DNA from: DATAFF01 sp036265615
Lineage (GTDB): Bacteria > Pseudomonadota > Alphaproteobacteria > Rhizobiales > Aestuariivirgaceae
Assembly (NCBI GenBank): GCA_036265615.1
Contig: DATAOT010000166.1
Location: 1 to 23,887 of the forward strand
Reading direction: 5' to 3'
DNA: 23,887 nucleotides
Every line of letters begins with the position of its first letter. Within the stretch, counting starts at the first letter, position 1. Of the stretch, positions 9,095-16,265 are shown one piece after another. Both the position numbers and the translations under genes were made by a program. Below the pieces are notes generated by a model. The model was not told the DNA's origin. It made no database searches and saw nothing but the letters and a program-made list of their open reading frames with translations.

Positions 9095-10453
9095 ATGAGC
9101 CCGGAACTCGCGGCCTCGATGCAACATGCCGAATCGCTCCTGAAGAGCCGCGACCCCGAGGGTGCGCTTCGCACGCTTCGCCCGGCGCTCGCCGCTCGGC
9201 CGGCCCTGCCGCGGGCGCATATGATTGCCGCCATGGCGATGCTGCGCCAGGGCCGCTCCAGCGAGGCCGTCGGTCATCTCGACATCGCTGCCGCTGTTCT
9301 CGACCGGGCGGTTGCGGCACCGGCCGCCTTCACCACGCTCGCCGGCCACTATTCCGGTGCGCGCGCCTTCGAGCGGGCGGGCGAGGTGCTGCGCAAGGGC
9401 CGGTCCCGCTTCCCCGAGAGTGCCGAGCTTGCCGTTGCGGAAGGGGACCATTTCGAACGCCTCGGGCGACACGGCCAGGCCATCGCCTCCTACCAGGCGG
9501 CGACCGTGCTGGCGCCCGACAGCGCCGAAGCGTGGTCGTCTCTCGCGATCGCCCACCACAAGAGCGGCGACACCGCGGCAGCGATCGACGGCTACCGCCA
9601 GGCGCTCGGCCGCGGCGGGCGGTCGGGCAGCATCTACAACAATCTGATCGCGGCGCTGATCGCGACCGGCAGGCCGGCCGAAGCACTGGCGACGGCGGAT
9701 GGCTGGCTCGAAGCCGTGCCCGGAAGCATCGAAGCCTTGTCGTTCAAGGCCTTGCTGCTGACCGAAACCGGCAAGCGGGCCGAGGCGGAAAGGCTTATCG
9801 ACTTCGACCGCTTCATGCGGGTGGAGACCATCGCCGTGCCGGACGGCCATGCCTCGCTCGATGCCTTCAACCGGGCGCTCGAGGCCGAGGTCCTGGCGCA
9901 TCCGAAGCTCGCGACGCCGCCCAAGGACCACCCGACCTGGCATCACCCCGCCCTGCGCATCGCCAACCTCAGACTCGACGGCGGACCGGGGCCGCTTGAG
10001 GATCTCCATCAGATCATGCGCCGCTCGGTTGCGAAGTATTTCGCCGCGACCGAGCAGGGCGACGGGCATCCGTTCCTGGCCCACCGACCACGCGCCATCG
10101 AGATCGCTGCCTGGGCCGCCGTGCTCGACGGGGAGGGCAACCAGCAGCCGCATGTCCATGTCGATGGCTATCTGTCGGGCTGTTACTACGTCACGATCCC
10201 GGCGGAAATCGCGAGCGACGACAATGGCCGCGACGGGGTGGTGCGGGGCGGCTTCGAGGCCGGGCGGCCGCCCGAGGAGCTGGGCCTCAGGGCGCGGTTC
10301 CCGTCGCGCATCATCAAGCCGCAAGAGGGCATGATGGTGCTGTTCCCCGCCTATCTCTACCACGCCACGGTGCCGTTCAACTCCAGGCAGCGCCGGATCT
10401 CGATCGCGTTCGACGTGCTGCCCGAGGGCGGGCGGCCGAAGAGGATGGTGTGA
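9095..10453 (+). CDS. TPR protein with C-terminal putative 2OG-Fe(II) oxygenase domain
   Basis: 452 residues. Positions 1-235 are tetratricopeptide helices, for example GRHGQAIASYQAATVLAPDS followed by AEAWSSLAIAHHKSGDTAAA. Positions about 255-445 match the putative 2OG-Fe(II) oxygenase type related to PF13759: PHVHVDGYLSGCYYV gives an HxD iron motif (His355, Asp357), LFPAYLYHATVPF supplies the distal His423, and RRISIAFD supplies an arginine suited to 2-oxoglutarate binding. It probably hydroxylates a protein or small molecule; the target is unknown. The start at 9095 is set by GGAGGA 5 bases upstream; an open frame 90 bases longer lacks a ribosome site. The TGA stop is the first three bases of heptamer repeat site 4. 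Confidence 0.85.
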   Translation: MSPELAASMQHAESLLKSRDPEGALRTLRPALAARPALPRAHMIAAMAMLRQGRSSEAVGHLDIAAAVLDRAVAAPAAFTTLAGHYSGARAFERAGEVLRKGRSRFPESAELAVAEGDHFERLGRHGQAIASYQAATVLAPDSAEAWSSLAIAHHKSGDTAAAIDGYRQALGRGGRSGSIYNNLIAALIATGRPAEALATADGWLEAVPGSIEALSFKALLLTETGKRAEAERLIDFDRFMRVETIAVPDGHASLDAFNRALEAEVLAHPKLATPPKDHPTWHHPALRIANLRLDGGPGPLEDLHQIMRRSVAKYFAATEQGDGHPFLAHRPRAIEIAAWAAVLDGEGNQQPHVHVDGYLSGCYYVTIPAEIASDDNGRDGVVRGGFEAGRPPEELGLRARFPSRIIKPQEGMMVLFPAYLYHATVPFNSRQRRISIAFDVLPEGGRPKRMV

Positions 10454-10549
10454 GTGGTGAGTAGTGAGTAGTGAGTAGTGAGTAGTGAGCAGTAGTTGGG
10501 CAGTGCTCGGCCCGTACTACTCACTATTCACTATCTCACTACTCACTCT
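10451..10549. repeat. Heptamer inverted-repeat hairpin, TGAGTAG family, site 4
   Basis: Six direct heptads run head to tail from 10451 to 10492: TGAGTGG, four perfect TGAGTAG, then TGAGCAG. The right arm at 10515-10549 carries the complement as CTACTCA/CTATTCA units with one extra base. The two arms can form a stem of more than 25 bp around a loop of about 20 bases. The first TGA of the array is the stop codon of the TPR gene. On the minus strand the right arm is translated as the last nine residues of the serine hydrolase, and its TAG stop at 10517-10519 is also repeat sequence. This is the longest and most regular copy in the window. Confidence 0.9.
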
Positions 10550-11569
10550 ACCAGTAATCCGATCGCCGACCTCACGGCGAAGCTGCGCGATGTCGCTGCG
10601 GCGGTCGCGCGAGGGATGGACGCGGTTGGTCAGCAGGGTCCAGGCGACGCCGCGCTCGAAATCGACCCACAGGCCGGTGCCGGTGAAGCCGGTATGGCCG
10701 ATCGATCCGGGGCTGGCCCGGTCGCCGCCCGCCCAACCGTCATGCCTCAGCTCGAATCCCAGGGTTCGCGTCGGCGACACCGGCTGGCGGACCCGGGCAA
10801 GACCGCTCGGCGAGAAGGTCGTGCCATCAAGCATGCCGGCGGCAAAGCGCAGGACGGCGGCGAGCGTGCCGAACAGCCCGGCATGGCCGGCCGGGGCGCC
10901 GAGCGCGCAGGCATTCTCGTCATGCACCTCGCCGCGCAGCAGCCGCTTGCGCCATGGGTCGAGCTCGGTTGCGGCGGTGCGCTCCCTCGGCGGATCGGCA
11001 TAGAGGCCCGGCGGCAGCGGCCAGTCCCTTAAAGGGTGGCCGGTGACGGCCTCGATGACGAAGCCGAGCAGGATGAAGTTGATGTCGGAATAAACGCTTG
11101 CACCATGCGGCCAGTCGCGCTCGAGCACATAGCGGCGCAGCGCGTCGCGCTCGAGCCCGAGGGAGAAGAGCGGCTCGTGCCAGGGGAGGAAGGTCTGGTG
11201 GCCGAGACATTCGGCGACCGTCAGTCGGCCATGATCGGCCTGCGCCGGAATGCCGGGGAGGAGGCTGCCGAGCGTGTCGTCGAGGCGCAGGGCACCCCGA
11301 TCGACGAGCTCCATGACGGCGCGGGTCGTCAGCATGACCTTGGTCAGCGAAGCGAGGTCGAACACCGTGTCCAGGTTGAGAAGCTCCGGCTCTGGCTCGC
11401 GCACCGCATAGCCGGCGGCCGCCATGGCCTCGCCGCCCCGGCGCAGCGCGATGCCGAGCGCCGCCCCGGGGATAAGGCCGCTTTGAAGCGAGGCCTTGAC
11501 CGGGGCGAAGGCATCGCCGATGAGGTCGAGGGCGAACGTATCCCGGAGAGCAACTTGTTCAGGACTCAT
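10517..11569 (-). CDS. Beta-lactamase-fold serine hydrolase, AmiE/YbbE-like
   Basis: 350 residues of the beta-lactamase/class C family (PF00144). Catalytic motifs are SLTK at 74-77, YSD at 160-162 (the YxN position) and HTG at 292-294 (the KTG position). VHDENACALG followed by AGHAGLFGT (216-234) resembles the VHDxNA...GxxGHAGLFS signature I know from Bacillus AmiE/YbbE, a muropeptide amidase. No signal peptide is visible, so it is likely cytoplasmic and not a drug-resistance beta-lactamase. It is divergent from ampG, only 46 bp between starts. Its C-terminal tail VSSEIVNSE is encoded by the heptamer repeat. The Shine-Dalgarno sequence is weak at the ATG. Alternatives are an esterase or D-aminopeptidase of the same fold. 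Confidence 0.85.
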   Translation of the reverse strand: MSPEQVALRDTFALDLIGDAFAPVKASLQSGLIPGAALGIALRRGGEAMAAAGYAVREPEPELLNLDTVFDLASLTKVMLTTRAVMELVDRGALRLDDTLGSLLPGIPAQADHGRLTVAECLGHQTFLPWHEPLFSLGLERDALRRYVLERDWPHGASVYSDINFILLGFVIEAVTGHPLRDWPLPPGLYADPPRERTAATELDPWRKRLLRGEVHDENACALGAPAGHAGLFGTLAAVLRFAAGMLDGTTFSPSGLARVRQPVSPTRTLGFELRHDGWAGGDRASPGSIGHTGFTGTGLWVDFERGVAWTLLTNRVHPSRDRRSDIAQLRREVGDRITGRVSSEIVNSE

Positions 11570-11615
11570 GGCGCCGGTCTAGAGCATTCCTGGCCGAAGG
11601 GGTAGGCTCGCCGCG

Positions 11616-12869
11616 ATGAGGGGAAGCACGATCCGCAGTTATTTGGCGATGGGGCTGATGGGCTTCGGCTCGGGGCTGCCGCTGCTCATGGTCTCCACAA
11701 CGCTTGCCATCTATCTGCGCGAACAGGGTCTGACGCTGACGGCAATCGGCCTCTACTCCTACGTGCTGACCCCGTATGCGGTCAAATTCCTGTGGGCGCC
11801 CATCCTCGATTCCTACCGCGTGCCGCTGCTCGGGGCCGCTCTCGGCCTGCGGCGCTCGTGGATCCTGGTGGCGCAGATCGGCGTTGCCGCCATGCTCATC
11901 GCCATTCCGGCCTTGAATGTGCGCACCGCGATTGAGCCGCTGGCGCTCGTTGCGCTGCTCTGCGCCTTTCTCGGCGCAACCCAGGACATCGCGGTCGATT
12001 CCTGGCGCATCGAAGCCGCCGGGCCCGAGCAGCAGGGCGTCCTCACCGCAATCTATCAGATCGGCTACCGGGTGGCCCTGATTGCGGCCGGCGCCGGCGC
12101 CCTCGCCATCGCCGAACTCTGGAATTGGACGGCCGCCTACCGGATCATGGCCGGACTCATGATGGTGGCCAGCCTGGGCGTGCTGATCGCGCCTGCCGTC
12201 GCGGAGAAGCCGGCGGCAACCGCCAATCTGCTCGAGACCTTCGTCGTGCCGATGCGCGAAATCCTGCAGCGCACCGCACCGGTGATCGTGCCGCTTGTCG
12301 CGTTCATCCTTCTCTATCGCCTGCCGGATTTTCTTTTCTCGTCGATTTCGGCGCCCTTCTATATCGACCAGGGTTATACCAAGCTCGAGATCGCCGGCAT
12401 CTCCAAGGTCTATGGCGTGCTCATGTCGATTGGAGGCGCCATGGCCGGCGGCGTGGTGGTCGCCAATGTCAGCTTGCGGACGGCGCTGGTGCTCGGCGTG
12501 GTGCTGGCTTCCGCCTCCAATCTGGCCTTCGTCTTCATGGCGCTCGGGCAGAAGGGTCTGCTGATGCTTGCCGCCGCCATCACCGCCGACAATTTCGCGG
12601 CCGGTTTCGCCGGCACGGTGTTCATCGCCTATCTGTCGCGGCTGACGTCGCTGACCTTTGCCGCCAGCCAATATGCGCTTCTCTCGTCCCTTTACAGCGT
12701 CGCCGGCCGGTTCCTTGGCGGGCTCTCCGGTTTCGTTGTCGATGCCATCGGTTATCCGCTTTTCTTCCTGCTTTCGGCAGCAAGCGGGATTCCCGCCCTG
12801 ATGCTGTGCTTTTCGCCGGCAACCTCGGGCACGGTCGCAAGCCGGAAAGAGGAAGCGGCCCCGGGGTGA
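11616..12869 (+). CDS. ampG: AmpG-family muropeptide permease (MFS)
   Basis: 417 residues with about 12 hydrophobic helices. Family signatures are GFGSGLPL at 16-23, KFLWAPILD at 57-65 and ATQDIAVD at 121-128, all typical of AmpG. AmpG imports GlcNAc-anhydroMurNAc and its peptides from the periplasm for cell-wall recycling. It sits between a cytoplasmic AmiE-like hydrolase (divergent) and a lytic transglycosylase (two genes downstream), which supports that role. The ATG at 11616 has GTAGGC and AAGGGG upstream; ATG at codon 12 is a possible later start. The length is close to the shorter AmpG proteins. Confidence is high for AmpG family and moderate for exact ligand. Confidence 0.88.
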   Translation: MRGSTIRSYLAMGLMGFGSGLPLLMVSTTLAIYLREQGLTLTAIGLYSYVLTPYAVKFLWAPILDSYRVPLLGAALGLRRSWILVAQIGVAAMLIAIPALNVRTAIEPLALVALLCAFLGATQDIAVDSWRIEAAGPEQQGVLTAIYQIGYRVALIAAGAGALAIAELWNWTAAYRIMAGLMMVASLGVLIAPAVAEKPAATANLLETFVVPMREILQRTAPVIVPLVAFILLYRLPDFLFSSISAPFYIDQGYTKLEIAGISKVYGVLMSIGGAMAGGVVVANVSLRTALVLGVVLASASNLAFVFMALGQKGLLMLAAAITADNFAAGFAGTVFIAYLSRLTSLTFAASQYALLSSLYSVAGRFLGGLSGFVVDAIGYPLFFLLSAASGIPALMLCFSPATSGTVASRKEEAAPG

Positions 12870-12941
12870 TCCAAAAAATGGCCACAATGTCGCCCATCGC
12901 ATGTTGATGGTGAGAGACGGATGGGATCGGGGAGATAGAGC

Positions 12942-13031
12942 ATGACGTGGTTAGGTCCAGCCAGCCTGCGTTACGCCGCGGCGAGTCCGATCCGCCGCGC
13001 GCCGCGCGCCGCGCGATGCATCATGCTCTGA
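12942..13031 (+). CDS. Possible 29-residue leader ORF coupled to the next gene
   Basis: ATG at 12942 follows GGGGAG with 7 bases between (GGGGAGATAGAGCATG), the only good ribosome site in this gap. The frame codes 29 residues beginning MTWLGPASLRY, rich in Ala and Arg, and ends in TGA at 13029-13031, which overlaps the ATG of the next protein (TGATG). The next gene has no ribosome site of its own at ATG 13031 or 13016. The simplest reading is a short translated leader that delivers ribosomes to 13031. Alternatively, the real start is GTG at 12947 in the other frame, but it lies too far from the GGGGAG (about 12 bases). Confidence 0.4.
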   Translation: MTWLGPASLRYAAASPIRRAPRAARCIML

Positions 13032-14386
13032 TGCGCCGACCTGCGCGAAGTCCGGCGGCTTGGTGCGTCGCGGCCGTGTTGGCCGCGGCGAGTGCCGCCT
13101 CGCCGTGCCTTGGCGCGGGCAAGGGGGACATGATCGAAAAATCGACGCTGATGCTCGAGGACATCCTCAAATCGGTCGAGGCCGGCGATGTGCTCGAGCC
13201 GGGTCCTCTCGTTTATCTCCAGGCCGAAGCCGACCGCGAGAACCCGATGGCGATGTATATCCTCGGATGGTACCGGCTCAAGCGCAATCAATGGGAACAG
13301 GGCCTGAGCCTTCTCGAAAAATCGGCCAACAAGGACTACATCCGCGCCCAGCTGGTGCTCGCGCAAACTGCTCTGTCGCACAAGGACTTCCCGGGCGCCC
13401 GCAACTGGATCGACCGCGCCCGTGCCAATCGCGAGAGCGGCGATTTTCCGCACCACATCGCGCGGCTCGAGGAGGCGGTCCGGCTCGAAAGCGACGCCAC
13501 CGACAAGGCGCTCGCCACCTCGCGGCTCGTTGATCTGTCGCGCAAGGCGCTCAATGCGATGACACCGCCGCAATCGGAAAGGACGGCGAGCGACTGCGCG
13601 GAGGATTTGTCGAGCATCAGCGATTCCGATATCGCCCGCAATGCCGCTCTCATCCGCAAGGCCGGCCTGTGCTATCGCGAGGAGAAGCTTGCCGATGCGG
13701 GGCTTAAATGGAAATTGTCAATCATCGAAAACCGGGCGCAGCCGCAGGGTCCGCGCATCGCCATTCCGCGCGACAATGAGGGCTCGGCCTTCGACGTGGC
13801 GGTCTACGCCGTTGCCACCTATGGCGGCCGGATGGTCGCGGTGGAGACCGGCGACCAAAAGGGCAAGGCGCGGGCCCAGGACCCCAATCGGGCTTTCGGC
13901 ACGGGCAAATCCTGCGCCGGCCTCAAGCACCCGGCGCCGCGCTATACCGAGCGGTTGATCGGGCTCTTGAAGGGCGGCCGGCACTGGTTCAGCCTTCATA
14001 ACAATGATGGCGGCCTGTCGGCGGCGACGACCTCCGGCCAGATGACTGGTTTTGTCAATGCGGCGGCAACAGGGGCCTTGGCCGACCCGCACAATGTGGT
14101 GGTCTTTGCCGGCTCCGAGCTTGTGACCGAGCCTGGCCCGATCGGCTGGCGGAACCGGCTTCAAAGCCTTGGCATGAATGTGATCTACGAGCAGGTCGAC
14201 GCCTCAACCAACGACTGCTCGCTGTCGAACTATCTGGTTCTGCATCGGCTGGCGAGCATCGGCAAATATTTCAATATCATGGTCGGCGCCAATGATCACC
14301 GCACGCAAAAGAAGATGGTCGATCTGCTGTTCGGTTCGCTCGGCTATCGCAAGACGGCGGTCACAGCCAGCAAGACCAAGCCCTGA
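13031..14386 (+). CDS. Secreted TPR/Sel1-like protein with metallopeptidase-like C-terminal domain
   Basis: 451 residues from ATG 13031. A Sec-type signal (RR, then AAWCVAAVLAAASAA) is followed by Sel1/TPR-like helices at about 55-170 (NPMAMYILGWYRLKRNQWEQ). The C-terminal part, about 240-440, has DPNR at 284-287, SLHNN at 321-325 and a DCSLSNY segment at 395-401. These recall M14-like zinc peptidase relatives with HxNE, DPNRxF and LHNN motifs (from memory, unsearched). Here the first motif reads RDNE (247-250), so a zinc-ligand histidine appears to be missing. It is probably periplasmic and sits 5 bp before a lytic transglycosylase gene, probably in one operon with it. Upstream starts (GTG 12947, ATG 13016) would hide the signal peptide. 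Function unknown. Confidence 0.7.
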   Translation: MRRPARSPAAWCVAAVLAAASAASPCLGAGKGDMIEKSTLMLEDILKSVEAGDVLEPGPLVYLQAEADRENPMAMYILGWYRLKRNQWEQGLSLLEKSANKDYIRAQLVLAQTALSHKDFPGARNWIDRARANRESGDFPHHIARLEEAVRLESDATDKALATSRLVDLSRKALNAMTPPQSERTASDCAEDLSSISDSDIARNAALIRKAGLCYREEKLADAGLKWKLSIIENRAQPQGPRIAIPRDNEGSAFDVAVYAVATYGGRMVAVETGDQKGKARAQDPNRAFGTGKSCAGLKHPAPRYTERLIGLLKGGRHWFSLHNNDGGLSAATTSGQMTGFVNAAATGALADPHNVVVFAGSELVTEPGPIGWRNRLQSLGMNVIYEQVDASTNDCSLSNYLVLHRLASIGKYFNIMVGANDHRTQKKMVDLLFGSLGYRKTAVTASKTKP

Positions 14387-14391
14387 CAATC

Positions 14392-15588
14392 ATGACGCGT
14401 TGCTTCCTCCTCGTCGTCGCTCTTCTGTGTTTCTGCCGGTCGGCGGCGGCCTTGGATCTTCCGAGCCCGAGCCGGATGGCGCAATACAAGCAGCAGGTGG
14501 CGAATGCGGCGGCAAAGGAAGGGCTCGACCGCGGCTTCGTGCTGTCGATCATCGGTGGCCTCGGAGCTGATCCCGAAATTCCCCGCCTGCTGGTCCGCCA
14601 GCCCGAGTCGGAGACGACGATCGCCGACTATGTGAAGAGCGTCGTCACCGACGCCCGGGTGACCCAGGGCCGCAGGGAGAGGGACAAGAACGCCGCGCTG
14701 CTCAAGACGCTCGAGAAGAAATACGGCGTCGACGGCGAGATCATTCTGGCAATCTACGGTGTCGAGTCGAATTTCGGCACCCAGCAGGGCAAACGCGATG
14801 TGCTGCGTTCGCTTCTGACCATCGCCGCCATGGGATATCGCGAGCAGATCTTCCTCGACGAGATCATCGCCTGCCTCAAGATGATCGATCGGAAGGAGGC
14901 CAGCCCGGCCCTGATGAAGGGCTCATGGGCTGGCGCCATGGGATCGGTCCAGTTCATGCCCACGAGCTATCTGCGCTTCAGCGTCGATGAAGATGGCGAC
15001 GGTCTGCACGACATCTGGACCAATGTGCCGGATTCGCTGGCGTCGATTGCCAATTTCCTCAAGGCCCATGGCTGGCAGGCGGGGCGCGAATGGGGTGCCG
15101 AAGTCATCCTGCCGAGCGATTTCACGTTCGGCCCCGGCCTCGGCTCCGGCGCGCATTGGCGGCGCCTCGGGATCAAGCGGCGGGACGGACGTCCGATCCC
15201 GCCGGGGGAGGATTTCTATCTGGTGTTTCTGAGCGGGGCCAAGGGGCCGGCCTTTCTGGTATCGGAGAATTACGGGGTGCTGAAGGAGTACAACCATTCG
15301 GACCTCTATGCCGTCTCGATCGGTCTCATCGCCAATCGCATTGCCCGCAGCGACGCGGCCCTGCCGAACTGGCCGCCGGCTGCCAAGCCGCTCAACAAGG
15401 AACAGCGGCTCGAGCTCCTGAAGCGGCTGCGGGCCCGCGGCTACCAGATCCCGGAAAAGGAGGCGCGGATCGATCTCGACACACGCGAGACAATCCGCAA
15501 GGCGCAGAAATCATTGGGTCTCACGATGGACGGGAACCCCAATGAAGAGCTGCTGCGGCGCCTGCGGATGGGGGGCGGAAATCAGTAA
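14392..15588 (+). CDS. Lytic murein transglycosylase, MltB family (SLT_2) with peptidoglycan-binding domain
   Basis: 398 residues with a signal peptide (MTRCFLLVVALLCFCRSAAA). The catalytic domain has GVESNFG with catalytic Glu125, then GSWAGAMGSVQFMP at 177-190, the MltB/Slt35 type. DEDGDG at 199-204 matches the EF-hand-like calcium loop of Slt35. Residues about 335-395 form a PG_binding_1-type domain (LLKRLRARGY...KAQKSLGLTMDG). It cleaves glycan strands in the periplasm to give 1,6-anhydro-muropeptides, the substrate of AmpG encoded upstream. No lipobox is clear, so it is probably soluble or anchored by the uncleaved signal. It starts 5 bp after the preceding gene; its stop overlaps the 3' end of the convergent gene by 7 bp. 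Confidence 0.94.
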   Translation: MTRCFLLVVALLCFCRSAAALDLPSPSRMAQYKQQVANAAAKEGLDRGFVLSIIGGLGADPEIPRLLVRQPESETTIADYVKSVVTDARVTQGRRERDKNAALLKTLEKKYGVDGEIILAIYGVESNFGTQQGKRDVLRSLLTIAAMGYREQIFLDEIIACLKMIDRKEASPALMKGSWAGAMGSVQFMPTSYLRFSVDEDGDGLHDIWTNVPDSLASIANFLKAHGWQAGREWGAEVILPSDFTFGPGLGSGAHWRRLGIKRRDGRPIPPGEDFYLVFLSGAKGPAFLVSENYGVLKEYNHSDLYAVSIGLIANRIARSDAALPNWPPAAKPLNKEQRLELLKRLRARGYQIPEKEARIDLDTRETIRKAQKSLGLTMDGNPNEELLRRLRMGGGNQ

Positions 15589-16265
15589 CGCGACGCCGGT
15601 CGGGGCGAGGCTTGCGCGGCGCGGAGCCCGTCGGCATCTGCGAGGGCCCGGCTCACCAGGTCGGGCGGGATCGCGTCGATTGCGAAACGGGTCTGGCGGA
15701 GCAGCAGGTGAGCACCGCGATGACCCTCGGCAGCGTGCCGGACGACGCGGGTCAGGCGCGGCGTCGCGACGATCTCCTTCAGCTCCTCGTCTTCAAACAG
15801 GCGAACCAGCACGGCGCCAAGCCGCCCAGCCTCGAGCACCGAGATGTCGTCACTGGCCTTGACCAGGAGGGAGCCGGCACCATCCGGCAGCTGAAGCAGG
15901 CGGGGCAGGGCAGGGACCATGGCGTAGAACTCGGCTCCCATCGGGCGGGCAAGGCCGCCGACCGACGGGCCGGTGCCGTCCATTGTCTCGGCAATGGTCA
16001 CGATCAGCCACAGTTCAGGAAGCCTCCGGAAGACGAGCGTGTCGGGGATGAGCTCGATCGTCACCTTGCGGCCGTCGGGCAGCCGGCCCGCCAGCGCCGG
16101 GAAGCCGTCTGGCCGCATCGCGAGCCGCGCCTCCGGCAAGGTCGATGCGACGCGATCCAGGAGATGGGCCCGCCATGCCGCCGCTCGGCGGTGGTCGCGC
16201 AGCGCCATCGCATAGAGGACGCCCGAGCCTGTCACCACGAACAGGGCAAACAGGACGCCGGTCAA
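15582..16265 (-). CDS. Membrane-anchored protein of unknown function
   Basis: 227 residues. One N-terminal hydrophobic segment (TGVLFALFVVTGSGVLYAMAL) acts as an anchor, followed by a basic stretch and a soluble domain of mixed alpha/beta type (GRKVTIELIPDTLVFRRLPELW, then GAEFYAMVPALPRLLQLP). I do not recognise the family. No ATG is available before the anchor; TTG at 16265 overlaps the permease stop as TTGA, with AGGGC just upstream, and is the natural coupled start. GTG codons inside the anchor are poorer options. It is the last gene of the small-membrane-protein/permease operon. The soluble part probably faces the cytoplasm or periplasm depending on anchor topology; the Arg-rich segment after the helix favours the cytoplasm. 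Confidence 0.65.
   Translation of the reverse strand: MTGVLFALFVVTGSGVLYAMALRDHRRAAAWRAHLLDRVASTLPEARLAMRPDGFPALAGRLPDGRKVTIELIPDTLVFRRLPELWLIVTIAETMDGTGPSVGGLARPMGAEFYAMVPALPRLLQLPDGAGSLLVKASDDISVLEAGRLGAVLVRLFEDEELKEIVATPRLTRVVRHAAEGHRGAHLLLRQTRFAIDAIPPDLVSRALADADGLRAAQASPRPASRY

Noticed and set aside
9056..10363. 435-residue minus-strand open frame opposite the TPR gene
   Set aside because: Shadow of a GC-rich gene; TPR and oxygenase motifs on the plus strand are clear.
10517..11569. Antibiotic-resistance beta-lactamase
   Set aside because: No signal peptide, YSD and HTG instead of typical class C motifs, and AmiE-like internal motifs.
11559..12902. 447-residue minus-strand open frame opposite ampG
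   Set aside because: Rich in His, Arg, Gly and Asp with no hydrophobic or family pattern; the plus strand has an unmistakable AmpG.
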